Source of the DNA: CAYOVG01 sp964407285
GTDB taxonomy: Bacteria; Desulfobacterota; Syntrophobacteria; Syntrophobacterales; Syntrophobacteraceae
Direction: 5' to 3'
Assembly: GCA_964407285.1 (NCBI GenBank)
Contig: CAYOVG010000009.1
Coordinates: 1-50,718 of the forward strand
Length of the DNA stretch: 50,718 nucleotides
Position 1 is the first letter of the stretch; every line of letters begins with the position of its first letter. Of the stretch, positions 35,401 to 43,162 are shown piece by piece. The notes beneath the pieces were generated by a model. That model ran no database searches and was not told the origin of the DNA. It was given only the letters and a program-made list of their open reading frames with translations. Both the position numbers and the translations under genes were made by a program.

Positions 35401-35986
35401 CCCCAAGGGGGCATTCTGGAAGACGTTCAGAGATTACCTGGCCCCGGTTTGCCAGGAAACGGGGCATACCTGGTTCGAACGGAAATCGGGTTTCGGCCGG
35501 TTGCGGCTCCCCAGGGACCTGCTGGCCGTCGCAAACGACGTCATGCGGATCAGCGCCACCCTGTGGGACGACAAAGGGGAACCCAAACCGCTGACTTTCA
35601 TGATGAGGCCCGCGCCGCTGCCTCCCATGGATTATTCCTCACCCGTTGCGGTCATGGCGTATCTGCAGGCGGGCAAAGCATCCGTTTTCGCCTTCAACCA
35701 GCAGCCGACATGGCAAAATTTCAACCTGGAGTGGTGGAAGAGCCATACGGCGGGCATCGGTGTCGAACTCGAGGATATCAGGGATTTCAAGAAGTCGTAC
35801 AAAGACCTGACGATCCAGGAATCCCCGTGGAGCTTCTACCACCTCCTCGACAGGGCCGACACTCCGGACGCGAATTCATTCAGGTGGAAACTGGAAAACC
35901 CGGTCGCCGGGGCGGGAAAACCGATATCGATCCAGTTCACCAGCAAGTCGGACCCGTGGGCGATTTTTCAGTTGGGCCGCAAGTGA
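32414..35986 (+). CDS. tssM: T6SS inner-membrane complex protein TssM (IcmF-like)
   Basis: Spans the envelope and joins TssL in the inner membrane to the lipoprotein TssJ. The 1190-residue protein has an N-terminal membrane helix (residues 19-38), a cytoplasmic GTPase-like domain with Walker A GEAGSGKS (residues 101-108), a second membrane helix (about residues 355-375) and a long periplasmic part typical of IcmF-related proteins. Most TssM proteins have two helices before the GTPase domain; here only one is visible. The start is GTG with a weak ribosome site, 65 bases after tssH. A dispersed inverted repeat lies just downstream. Confidence 0.9.
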   Translation: MNGILSAEGILSWNYRYYWMAFLLVVLVVLVIALVVLRRRARAKKAGDLSLALASLPVAGERNQPRLQASSLVRIWKGFLREIPVEFRHSIEYFQPFVVFGEAGSGKSLLIDKYIDWQRQALQSCPSCTTDSLLQIYTGSRALVLELPAALLNDTSKQTHSALRALWKRLFTRRDPIVVITLNGAALRMESPESLKRQAQTIRGKINILSREHKKPVKTVLVLTHMDQVEGYLEFSQFLYQNGMPFHVNVNSGEDIRNMEHSMEKYESCLGAALTTLPSPVFLRVISFMREMPPLLSLVSSFIGSIQWNDPLSYKPEVIRLHFSAGRESDRTISDPFASPITDEEIRNIHPWRKHQVAGAALALAGCLYLTGSYFYEKQLLTDIDRSMDVLELHPPAQYNQDWHRLFLDWGINFEKDPFLAFLPNFFPNLDYRIRQRLLGNIRKLYLFPKLSHLGNAPYARERTLYLLGLIYATMHNDLGPFILEHPEKWVKALDVPLILVRDYITNNSLADLELNLGAMNLDNPRGVTPTEDPYPWLIFFRKASTAYQRDLITPEFLQELQREATPLLDTIEEFYRYDLCGKLAEQLKKVAPVGNRLDWIQTRDAAIKQDSLREFMHFVKGLSLTAPSAANLTLFRFTENVKVMMQAVNKEDKEYRFNFLGEEFVFSAGKWNELLNRSRITFFMRDFVSHNRRGGGQVFFGLEDKYPEIQMNPTNDGLMFFVGKGKVDGKLTRLAFEESVKPPLIALPDFLKSLPVTEEEKTSFSNFIYKEVESYAERYVASYKAYYLQFKVVADSMGGLVYVLNQIQLPNSQFQDFLATMKENTVLDLGDSPYLRPMGLKLGTFDFIRRLMADQKGVMPELEKFRAIMAQMQAELENTEPYVAGNPADDARELRAILTPAGRICLSIFRNEDGSYMKMVQMWLKSVGIAAEWQQPFVTPVQQAYAFGQTELEAGLNKMWNDMCESYLQPIVTKFPFDRKSESDIPLSELERVINPKGAFWKTFRDYLAPVCQETGHTWFERKSGFGRLRLPRDLLAVANDVMRISATLWDDKGEPKPLTFMMRPAPLPPMDYSSPVAVMAYLQAGKASVFAFNQQPTWQNFNLEWWKSHTAGIGVELEDIRDFKKSYKDLTIQESPWSFYHLLDRADTPDANSFRWKLENPVAGAGKPISIQFTSKSDPWAIFQLGRK

Positions 35987-36017
35987 CGCCGGCCACGAGA
36001 GGACGCAAAGAGCTTTG

Positions 36018-36089
36018 ACCACGAAAGACACGAACAGGCGCGAAAAGGACGTCACCCCTCTTTTCGTGTATTTTCGTGTATTTCGTGGC
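36018..36089. repeat. Dispersed inverted repeat of CACGAAA type
   Basis: The left arm starts with ACCACGAAA (36018-36026) and contains CACGAA and GCGAAAA; the right arm holds two tandem copies of TTTTCGTGTA (36061-36080) and ends in TTTCGTGG (36081-36088). Arms fold back into an imperfect hairpin. Such interspersed elements are common between genes in deltaproteobacteria and other groups. This one sits between tssM and tssJ and may shape the transcript. Confidence 0.75.
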
Positions 36090-36121
36090 TAAAAAAGGGC
36101 GCGAGTCGAGGTGTCGCGATT

Positions 36122-36631
36122 ATGAGAAATTTCGAATTGATGAGAAAAAAACGTCCGGCGCGTTTTGTGGACTTCATTTTCGTGGCGGTGCTGGCGGCCG
36201 CGCTCTTTCCGGCCGGATGCTCGAAGAAGGCGCCCGTACCCGCTCCGCCGCCACGGATGCTTCTCGATATAACCTCCGACATCGAGACGAACCGGGGACA
36301 GCCGTTCTACCTGGTGGTGCGAGCCATCAACGACAAGCAGTTCCTGACCGACAACTACCAGGGAATTGCCGGTCTGGTCTTCGCCGACCCGCCGGACCCG
36401 AGCGTTCTTACGGCCAGGGCGATCCTTCCCGGTAAGCAGCAACAGATAACGATGGATAAGCCGACACAGGCGTCCGTCGGATTGTATTTCCTCTTCTCCG
36501 ATCGGATCGACCAGTGGAAGAGAATGCTGTCTCAACCGCTGTCCGAATCCGGATACCAGGTTACGATCACGAAAAACGTGATCGCCATCGACCCGAAGAA
36601 ATCGTTCTGGCGGAAGATCTGGCCGTTCTAG
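36122..36631 (+). CDS. tssJ: T6SS outer-membrane lipoprotein TssJ
   Basis: Anchors TssM to the outer membrane. The 169-residue protein has a basic N-terminus, a hydrophobic core (FIFVAVLAAALF) and a lipobox ending in PAGC, followed by SKK and a proline linker. The rest looks like a small beta-sandwich (LDITSDIETN, PFYLVVRAI, QVTITKNVIAI). Identity rests on the lipoprotein signal, size and place between tssM and tssB. GAGGTG stands eight bases before the ATG; another Met lies at residue 7. Confidence 0.82.
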   Translation: MRNFELMRKKRPARFVDFIFVAVLAAALFPAGCSKKAPVPAPPPRMLLDITSDIETNRGQPFYLVVRAINDKQFLTDNYQGIAGLVFADPPDPSVLTARAILPGKQQQITMDKPTQASVGLYFLFSDRIDQWKRMLSQPLSESGYQVTITKNVIAIDPKKSFWRKIWPF

Positions 36632-36718
36632 CGCCGTTTTACCCGCAGTTCGCTTTGTCCGCCGGCATCGGCATCCGAAGCGGACGGACAAACAAGAATG
36701 CAGAGTGAGGGGCAAAGC

Positions 36719-38461
36719 ATGCAGGAACACTTGAATCTCGCGCTCATCGAGAATCAACTGTCCAGGGAAGGCGCGGAGCCGGCCGGCCCATTGCTTTGGC
36801 TCGAAGAAAGCTACCGGAACCCGGAAGCGTTCCGGGCGGCCCTGAAGCGCGCTCACGACGCCATTCTTCCCATACCGGCAAAGAGCGTTCCGTCGAAGAA
36901 TTACGACTTTTTCCACGACATCGTCGTGCGCAACGCAGCCAATCCCGCCCCGGCCTTCAAATGGCTGGACGCATCCTCGGGCATGCGGGAACTGCCCTAC
37001 GCCGCGCTCGGGGCGCTTTCGAGCGCGAAGGCCGCGGCATGGACGCGCTCGGGGGTGAAGCCCGGCGAAATTCTTTGCATCGTCATGCCCCTCGGGGTCG
37101 AGTTTGTCGTTACCCTCCTGGCGGCGTTGAAGACGGGACTTACAGTCTCGGTTCTTCCGCCCCGCGGCAGGGCTTTTCTGCAACGGCGCCTCGAGGCGCT
37201 GGGTCCGAACCACATCGCCGCGGACGATTTCTTGTTCTCCCTCCTGCCGGAGTGGCGTGGAGCAGCGCTCCGGGAAGACACGCGGGCCGGACGCGCCGAA
37301 AACGGCAACGACGCCGGGCGCTCCCATGCATACGCATCGGGCTCCGTCGCCGCCCTTTGCTTCGATCCGTCCGCCGGGGAGCCTCATCTCCCAAGACCCG
37401 TGACCTGCGATGCGCTCTACATGTGCGCCGTGCGCGACGGTTTGACGGCATTGAACCTGCGCCCCGGCGACATGGTCGCCGCTCCGGGATTTCACTTTCA
37501 GGGGACCCACCCTGCCCTGCTCCTTGCCGTGCTGCTTTGCGGCGGAACATACGTCCACATGGAAACGGACGATATCGCGAAGGACCCCGGCATTGCGGCC
37601 GCCGATACCTTCAGAGCGTTCGGGGTCGGCAAGGCCGTTCGCGACATCCTGCTCGCAACCCCTGTCGATGTGCGGAAGAAGTGGGCCTGCTGGTTTCGAG
37701 ACCCCGCGGAATCCCGGGACCTGCAACTCTGGCAGATGTTCGTTCAGGCGTTGAAGCTCGAGGATGTGCTTGCCGCAAACCTCGGATGGCGCGCGTCCAT
37801 GGGCGGGTGCATCCTGTTTTCCGTGCGGCGAAGGGGCCTGCCTCACGATGGAGTGCTCCCGTCCGCGGGCGCTCCATGGCGACTCGACGCCCCGGCCGCC
37901 GGGGAGTCCGGACTTTTGAGGGGCTACGGCTCGTTCACCGTTTACGAGTTCGGAATCGAAGGGAGCGAAGGCATTCCGTCCAACGAAACGATCACCGGCA
38001 ACCGGAACGAATGGATCTACGCCGGACCTTCCCTGCCCTCCCGGTCGGGACGGGTGTACCCCACGATGGAAATTCTCGACGCAGTCCAGGGGCTGCCCCA
38101 CGGAATGCCGGCGACTGTCGTGGAAGTCCCTTCCATGGGCGGAAGCGAAGACTACCGGTTCGCTCTCCTGCTATTCTCCGAGGGAAGGACCCGGTTCGAC
38201 CGGGCTTCCATCTCCAGGGCCGTCATGACGGCCATCGAGAAGGAAATGGGCGGGGAGTTTCTGCCGGACCTCATTCAATTCTTTCCACTTACCCCCAGGC
38301 GGGACGAAAAGGGAGAAATCGATCACGACTGGTGCCGTTCGCAGTATCTGACGGGCCGTCTCTTCCGGAAGAGCGGGCAGGAACTTTTCGTATGCCTGGC
38401 GCAACTGCGGGAGTGCCTGGCATCCATGAACAAGGAAGCTATGAAGACCACGGCGGGTTGA
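36719..38461 (+). CDS. Degenerate acyl-CoA synthetase-like (ANL) protein in the T6SS operon
   Basis: The 580-residue protein follows the ANL adenylating-enzyme fold in outline: an N-terminal part with LGALSSAKAAAWTRSGVKPGEILCIVMPLGVEFVVTLLAAL, a central LNLRPGDMVAAPGFHF block and a small C-terminal domain. Catalytic signatures are gone. The usual Ser/Thr/Gly-rich phosphate loop is replaced by CFDPSAGEPHLP, and the C-terminal GK motif reads KGEID, so its catalytic Lys is Glu. It is probably not an active ligase. It sits between tssJ and tssB; a structural or regulatory role is inferred. The start at 36719 follows GAGGGG; an ATG at 36698 is less well placed. Confidence 0.72.
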   Translation: MQEHLNLALIENQLSREGAEPAGPLLWLEESYRNPEAFRAALKRAHDAILPIPAKSVPSKNYDFFHDIVVRNAANPAPAFKWLDASSGMRELPYAALGALSSAKAAAWTRSGVKPGEILCIVMPLGVEFVVTLLAALKTGLTVSVLPPRGRAFLQRRLEALGPNHIAADDFLFSLLPEWRGAALREDTRAGRAENGNDAGRSHAYASGSVAALCFDPSAGEPHLPRPVTCDALYMCAVRDGLTALNLRPGDMVAAPGFHFQGTHPALLLAVLLCGGTYVHMETDDIAKDPGIAAADTFRAFGVGKAVRDILLATPVDVRKKWACWFRDPAESRDLQLWQMFVQALKLEDVLAANLGWRASMGGCILFSVRRRGLPHDGVLPSAGAPWRLDAPAAGESGLLRGYGSFTVYEFGIEGSEGIPSNETITGNRNEWIYAGPSLPSRSGRVYPTMEILDAVQGLPHGMPATVVEVPSMGGSEDYRFALLLFSEGRTRFDRASISRAVMTAIEKEMGGEFLPDLIQFFPLTPRRDEKGEIDHDWCRSQYLTGRLFRKSGQELFVCLAQLRECLASMNKEAMKTTAG

Positions 38462-38521
38462 TTTCGGCATATTGTTTGTTGAAGACGACTCCAAAACGAA
38501 CGAATCCAAAGGAGACAATCT

Positions 38522-39058
38522 ATGGCGATCCAGGATGAGATTCCAAAATCGAGGCTGACGCTCAGATACAAAACGGAAGTCAACGGCCGGCCCGAAGACA
38601 TCAAGCTCCCGCTGCGCCTCGCGGTGCTGGGGGATTTCTCTCTGGGAAGCTCCAAGGACCGCAAGCTCGACCTCGAAGAGCGCCGGTTCCGCAACCTGGA
38701 TGGGAGGAACACCGATTCCGTGATGAAAGACATGGGAATATCCATCCGGTTCTCGGTCCCGAACAAGCTCGACCCCGCTTCGGGAGAGGACATGCAGGTG
38801 GAAGTCCCCATCGACGGCATGAAGTCCTTCTCACCGGACAAGGTTGCGGAGAACATCCCCAAGGTGAAAGGCCTCCTCATGCTGAAGCGACTGCTGGAGG
38901 AAGTGGTTTCCAACGTCGATAACCGGAAGGAATATCGCAAGCTCCTGTCCGAACTGCTGAGCAACCAGGAAGCCCTCAAGAAGATGATGGAAGAGCTTAA
39001 GGGCTTCGAGAGCTTCAAGCTGCCCGAAAGCCCGGAGGCTCCGGGAACGGGAAGCTGA
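38522..39058 (+). CDS. tssB: T6SS sheath small subunit TssB
   Basis: Forms the contractile sheath with TssC. The 178-residue protein has the family start (PKSRLTLRYKTEVNG, then KLPLRLAVLGDFSLGS) and the FRNLDGRNTDSVMKDM block. The C-terminal helix region (LLSNQEALKKMMEELKGF) is the part expected to interact with TssC. AGGAGA precedes the ATG. It is followed by tssC after 87 bases. Confidence 0.95.
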   Translation: MAIQDEIPKSRLTLRYKTEVNGRPEDIKLPLRLAVLGDFSLGSSKDRKLDLEERRFRNLDGRNTDSVMKDMGISIRFSVPNKLDPASGEDMQVEVPIDGMKSFSPDKVAENIPKVKGLLMLKRLLEEVVSNVDNRKEYRKLLSELLSNQEALKKMMEELKGFESFKLPESPEAPGTGS

Positions 39059-39145
39059 GCGCGACACCAGGCGTCCGCGCCGGAGGGCTGAGCGTTTCAT
39101 CGAGCGCGGCGGCCGAAACCGAGAGGGATAAGGAGAAAAACGACA

Positions 39146-40651
39146 ATGGCCGAAGAGCAGGCTACTAAGACGGAAGAAAAGGTCGAAACGCTGGATCTGA
39201 AGCGTTTCCTTTCAAGCATGCGTTTGAGCACCGAGGTTGCCGAACCGGTTCCCATGATCCAGGACGGCCTGCAGACGGTAAAGGAGGATGTCCGGGACGA
39301 AGACCGCTTTATCTCGGGCATGGCGGCCCTGCTTTTCAATATCGACACGTCGGTGGGGCGGTTCGACAAAGGGATGATCCAGGACGTGGTCGCCCGTATA
39401 GACGTGATGGTGAACGATCAGCTCAACGAGATCATCCACCATGAATCCTTCAAGCAGGTGGAATCCAACTGGCGGTCGCTCAACGACCTGATTCTGAATA
39501 CGAATTTCAAAGCCGACATCATGATCGACCTCCTCGACGTGAGCAAGGACGAGCTGTACGACGACTTCGAAAGCAACGCCGTGGACATAACCGGCAGCGC
39601 CATGTTCAAGAAGGTGTACGTGTCCGAATACGACCAATACGGCGGGAAGCCGTACGGCGGCATGATCGGGCTCTACGATTTCAAGCATACGCCCCAGGAT
39701 GAATTCTGGCTGAGGATCATGGGGAAAGTCGCGTCGGCGAGCCACGCCCCGTTTGTCGGGTCGGTCTCTCCGAAATTTTTCGGTTGCGACTCCATCGAGG
39801 AGCTTGCAGCCGTCAAGGACCTCGAAGGGCTCATGAACCATCCCAAGTACGGGTCATGGAACAAGCTCCGGGATTCGGAGGAAGCCGCCTACATCGGACT
39901 CACCCTCCCCCAGTATATCGTGCGCCTGCCCTACGACCCGGAACTCAACCCCACGGGCAATCTGAACTTCAAGGAGCAGGTGAGAGGAGACCGGCACGAC
40001 GACTACCTCTGGGGCAGGTCCTCCATCCTGTTCGCTCAGAACATGGTGAAATCCTTCGCGGAGACCGGCTGGTGCCAGTACATCCGGGGTCCCAAGGGGG
40101 GAGGACTCGTAACCGGCCTTCCCGTCCACATGTTCAATATCCGCGGCGAAGAGGAAATGAAGCTCCCCATCGAAATGGCGATTCCGGATTACCGCGAACT
40201 CGAATTCGCAAACGCCGGGTTCATGCCGCTCATCTACCGCAAGGGCACGGCCGATGCCTGCTTCTTCAGTTGCCAGTCGCTCAAGAAGCCCAAGAAATTC
40301 AAGGACCCGAAGGACTCGGAAAATTCCCAACTGGTCACGAACCTGTCCTACACTTTTTCCGTCACGCGCATCGCCCACTACGTGAAATGCATCATGCGCG
40401 ACAACATCGGCAGCAGCGCCGATGCCCCGTACATCCAGAATGCGCTGCAGAGCTGGCTCAGCCAGTATATCACGACGGTCGTCAACCCCGACGACCTGAC
40501 ACTCAGGTATTACCCCTTCAAGGCCGCCACCGTGGAGGTCGTTCCAAGGGAGGGCATGATCGGGTGGTACGACTGCGCCATATCGATCCTGCCTCATATT
40601 CAGTTCGAAGGCATGGACGTGGAGCTCAGGCTCGATGCGCGCCTGGGGTAA
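39146..40651 (+). CDS. tssC: T6SS sheath large subunit TssC
   Basis: Main sheath protein. The 501-residue protein shows the family blocks QLNEIIHHESFKQVESNWR, DLLDVSKDELYDDFE and the C-terminal LRYYPFKAATVEVVPREGMIGWYDC, ending in a beta-domain with QFEGMDVELRLDARL. Length is normal. AAGGAGA stands before the ATG. Confidence 0.96.
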   Translation: MAEEQATKTEEKVETLDLKRFLSSMRLSTEVAEPVPMIQDGLQTVKEDVRDEDRFISGMAALLFNIDTSVGRFDKGMIQDVVARIDVMVNDQLNEIIHHESFKQVESNWRSLNDLILNTNFKADIMIDLLDVSKDELYDDFESNAVDITGSAMFKKVYVSEYDQYGGKPYGGMIGLYDFKHTPQDEFWLRIMGKVASASHAPFVGSVSPKFFGCDSIEELAAVKDLEGLMNHPKYGSWNKLRDSEEAAYIGLTLPQYIVRLPYDPELNPTGNLNFKEQVRGDRHDDYLWGRSSILFAQNMVKSFAETGWCQYIRGPKGGGLVTGLPVHMFNIRGEEEMKLPIEMAIPDYRELEFANAGFMPLIYRKGTADACFFSCQSLKKPKKFKDPKDSENSQLVTNLSYTFSVTRIAHYVKCIMRDNIGSSADAPYIQNALQSWLSQYITTVVNPDDLTLRYYPFKAATVEVVPREGMIGWYDCAISILPHIQFEGMDVELRLDARLG

Positions 40652-40717
40652 TCTCCACATGCACCGCAAGGCGTACGGCAACCAACATCAATAACACATA
40701 ATAAGAGGAGGAGCATC

Positions 40718-41290
40718 ATGGCGGTTTCATCGTATAGTTGCAGCGTGGGTCAGGGATTCAATTTTCAGAAGGACGAGCAGGTGCTGGTCGGCCACATCGT
40801 GTACCTCAAGATCGGGGAAAGCGAACTGAAAGCGGACCTGAACGTCACGAACCCCGAGGACGTGTCGAAGCTGGTGAAGGTTGTCGGGATCGTTTCCCAG
40901 ATGTCCTGGGAGGGCGGATACGCCGAACCCATCCAGTTCAACTGCCAGGTGAGCACCGACAACAAGAACACGCTGGCGACGCTCACCCACAAGGACATGT
41001 CGAATACCGAGGTCCTCTTCAAGTTCGCCGTCTTCGACTATGATCCCAAGGCGAAGAAGTACTTCAAGTGCTTCCATAGCGGCGACGAACAACTCAAGGG
41101 TCTGGTCCAGAAATCCGGCGGCGATCTGGCCATGTACATCGATATGGACCAGTCGATGGAAGTTGCGAGCCCCAAGAACTACAGTTTCTCCCTGGGCATC
41201 ATGCCCCAGGACAAGAACATGGCGATCCAGATGGCAGTCTCGACCGACGCCAAGTTTGCGAAGAAGTGGGGTGTGGAAGTCGCCGCCTAA
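40718..41290 (+). CDS. hcp: T6SS Hcp-like tube protein
   Basis: Predicted to form the inner tube pushed out by the sheath. The 190-residue protein is mostly beta-strand with no signal sequence, and is similar in size to other Hcp proteins, but sequence similarity to classical Hcp is low. The call leans on position right after tssB-tssC and on a very strong GAGGAGGAG ribosome site expected for an abundant protein. Other small phage-tube-like proteins cannot be excluded. The gap to tssK carries two strong hairpins. Confidence 0.72.
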   Translation: MAVSSYSCSVGQGFNFQKDEQVLVGHIVYLKIGESELKADLNVTNPEDVSKLVKVVGIVSQMSWEGGYAEPIQFNCQVSTDNKNTLATLTHKDMSNTEVLFKFAVFDYDPKAKKYFKCFHSGDEQLKGLVQKSGGDLAMYIDMDQSMEVASPKNYSFSLGIMPQDKNMAIQMAVSTDAKFAKKWGVEVAA

Positions 41291-41359
41291 GGCCGCTCCG
41301 GCGAACTGACGGGTGACGTTGGCCCGTTCCCGCGCTCCCGCGCATGAAGTTGCATGCAG

Positions 41360-41388
41360 GGCGGACACGGATAGCACCCGTGCCCGCC
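41360..41388 (+). promoter_or_regulatory. Hairpin downstream of hcp
   Basis: GGCGGACACGG (41360-41370) pairs with CCGTGCCCGCC (41378-41388) with one mismatch. No T run follows. It may protect the hcp message or attenuate reading into tssK. Confidence 0.45.
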
Positions 41389-41424
41389 ATTGCGCTGGCT
41401 TGGTAGTGAAGGTGGTTGTTTACC

Positions 41425-41469
41425 GGTGGGCGGCGCTTCGCTTCCGCCCATCCCGCATTCTATGTTTTT
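41425..41469 (+). promoter_or_regulatory. Second hairpin with T-run, possible attenuator
   Basis: TGGGCGG (41427-41433) pairs perfectly with CCGCCCA (41444-41450). Five T follow at 41465-41469, about 14 bases past the stem, so a weak or partial terminator between hcp and tssK is possible. Confidence 0.4.
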
Positions 41470-41489
41470 CCCGAATGTATGAGGTTCAC

Positions 41490-42740
41490 ATGGCTGACGG
41501 TTTGGCTCGGGTTCGCTGGGAAATGGGGCAGACGCTGCTTCCGGAACACCTCCAGGCCCAGGAGGATTCGCTCGTGGCGGACGCCACGCTCCGCTTTCGC
41601 TCGCGAGGCCTCCCCGCCCACGGCATCGTACGCATGAAGTGGAACGAGATGCTGATCGCCGAAGGCGTCTTCTCCATCCAGTCGCTCACCATCATCATGA
41701 ACTCCGGCCTGCTGCTCGACATACCCGGAAATGCAACGGCAAATCCCTTCAATCTCAACATTTCCGGGTCCGCCCTCGTGCCCGTCTACTGCCACGTGCG
41801 AAGAGAAACCGCTCCCGGCCCGGAACCCGATGAAAATTCATCACCCCCGGAAGATGACGACATCCCGAGAAAAGTCCGGCAGCTGACTCTATCCTCCGAG
41901 CGCGCCGATCCGAACGCACTGGAAACCATGAAGATCGTTGAATTCGAGAAAGACCCGGACGGAGTCTGGAAGCTCTCCCCCAATTTCATCCCTCCCCTGC
42001 TGCAGGTGGGAACAACCCCTTTTCTCAAGGCGGAACTCGACGAGCTTACGCGTATGATGGACGCCTTCCACTTCAAGCTGACGCAGGAGATAGCCGCCAG
42101 TTACCTGAGCGGCGACAGCCTGCTGAACGCAAAGCTCTGCCTCAAGCGCGTGCTGAATTTCAAACGGTTCCTGGCCGATCTCTTCGCCCAGGTCCACGTC
42201 CATCCCTACTACGTCGTCGAAGAACTCACGCAGTTGTACACAGACGTGTGCTTCTACAGGGACACTACCCCCGCGAACATTGAAATCCCCTACGATCATG
42301 ACCGGCTCGCCCCGGCGTTCAGAAGGTTGTTCGAATCCCTGAAGGAACAGATACACCTCGCCCAGAGGAGGTCCACGTACCTACCCTTCGAACTCGGGGA
42401 CGGCGTATACCGGATTGCGCTGCCCGCGGAGATGAGGGAAGCGAAGGAAATCTATCTCCTGGTCCAGAAGGAGCAGGTAAGAAAGGCGGCGCCCGTGAAA
42501 GACTTCAAAATGTCCTCTTTCTCCAGGCTTCCCCTGGTCCACAAGCTGGCGCTTCAGGGAATACCCTTCAAGAAGATCGATCATCCCCCCTTCCAGCATA
42601 CGTTCGGACCGGAAGTGGACATTTTTCGAATCGTCGAGGGAGAAGAATGGGACCACGCGCTACGCGAGTTGTCCGTAGCCTTCTATCCCTCCCCCGACTT
42701 CGCGGACACCCGGTTCTACCTCTACTGGCGTATGAACTGA
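41490..42740 (+). CDS. tssK: T6SS baseplate protein TssK
   Basis: Baseplate connector that binds the membrane complex. From the ATG at 41490 it has 416 residues, starting with ARVRWEMGQTLLPEHLQAQE, the family-typical N-terminal region, followed by a beta-rich shell domain. The start is chosen because GAGG lies five bases upstream and because the open frame before it is Arg/Cys-rich and unlike the family. A stretch around residues 115-135 (ETAPGPEPDENSSPPEDDD) is a low-complexity acidic insertion. Confidence 0.87.
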   Translation: MADGLARVRWEMGQTLLPEHLQAQEDSLVADATLRFRSRGLPAHGIVRMKWNEMLIAEGVFSIQSLTIIMNSGLLLDIPGNATANPFNLNISGSALVPVYCHVRRETAPGPEPDENSSPPEDDDIPRKVRQLTLSSERADPNALETMKIVEFEKDPDGVWKLSPNFIPPLLQVGTTPFLKAELDELTRMMDAFHFKLTQEIAASYLSGDSLLNAKLCLKRVLNFKRFLADLFAQVHVHPYYVVEELTQLYTDVCFYRDTTPANIEIPYDHDRLAPAFRRLFESLKEQIHLAQRRSTYLPFELGDGVYRIALPAEMREAKEIYLLVQKEQVRKAAPVKDFKMSSFSRLPLVHKLALQGIPFKKIDHPPFQHTFGPEVDIFRIVEGEEWDHALRELSVAFYPSPDFADTRFYLYWRMN

Positions 42741-42762
42741 GGGATTGGGGAGGACAGGACTT

Positions 42763-43143
42763 ATGAGCCTCTTTGACAGGTTCTCTGACGACCGGAGCCG
42801 CGGAACGGAGGAGCGGCGCATCCTGGACATCGTGGACAACCTCAACAACGTTCTCAACACGAAGAAGGGATTCGGCTCGTTCCTGGACGAGTTCGGCATC
42901 GCGGACATGAACGAACACAGGTCTCGCGAGCGCATAGCCCAGGCGATCATGCAGGAGGTGAAGCGCAACATCGAGCTGTATGAGCCGCGGGTCAAGCTTA
43001 TGGACATCACCCTGGTGAGGGACAACAATCCCATGCGGCTGTCGTTCCTGATCATGTGCAGCATCCGGAAGAATGCCCGGTCTCTGCGCATGGTGTTCGA
43101 TTCCACTTTCAACAGCTTCCACGTGGACAATCCCGGAGATTGA
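42763..43143 (+). CDS. tssE: T6SS baseplate wedge protein TssE (gp25-like)
   Basis: Small baseplate wedge. The 126-residue protein has the gp25-like layout: an N-terminal helix with RRILDIVDNLNNVLNTKKGFGSFLDEFGI, a middle AIMQEVKRNIELYEPRV (the conserved I-x-x-x-E-P-R-V) and a C-terminal beta part. Start at 42763 follows GAGGA; an upstream TTG adds six residues. It ends about 20 bases before vgrG. Confidence 0.92.
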   Translation: MSLFDRFSDDRSRGTEERRILDIVDNLNNVLNTKKGFGSFLDEFGIADMNEHRSRERIAQAIMQEVKRNIELYEPRVKLMDITLVRDNNPMRLSFLIMCSIRKNARSLRMVFDSTFNSFHVDNPGD

Positions 43144-43162
43144 GAATGGGATCGGGGAGAAT

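Noticed and set aside
32429..35467. Long antisense ORF opposite tssM
   Set aside because: A shadow caused by high GC in third positions. The plus-strand frame has clear TssM features.
36089..38101. 670-codon antisense ORF opposite tssJ and the ANL-like gene
   Set aside because: Low-complexity shadow; the plus-strand genes have ribosome sites and family patterns.
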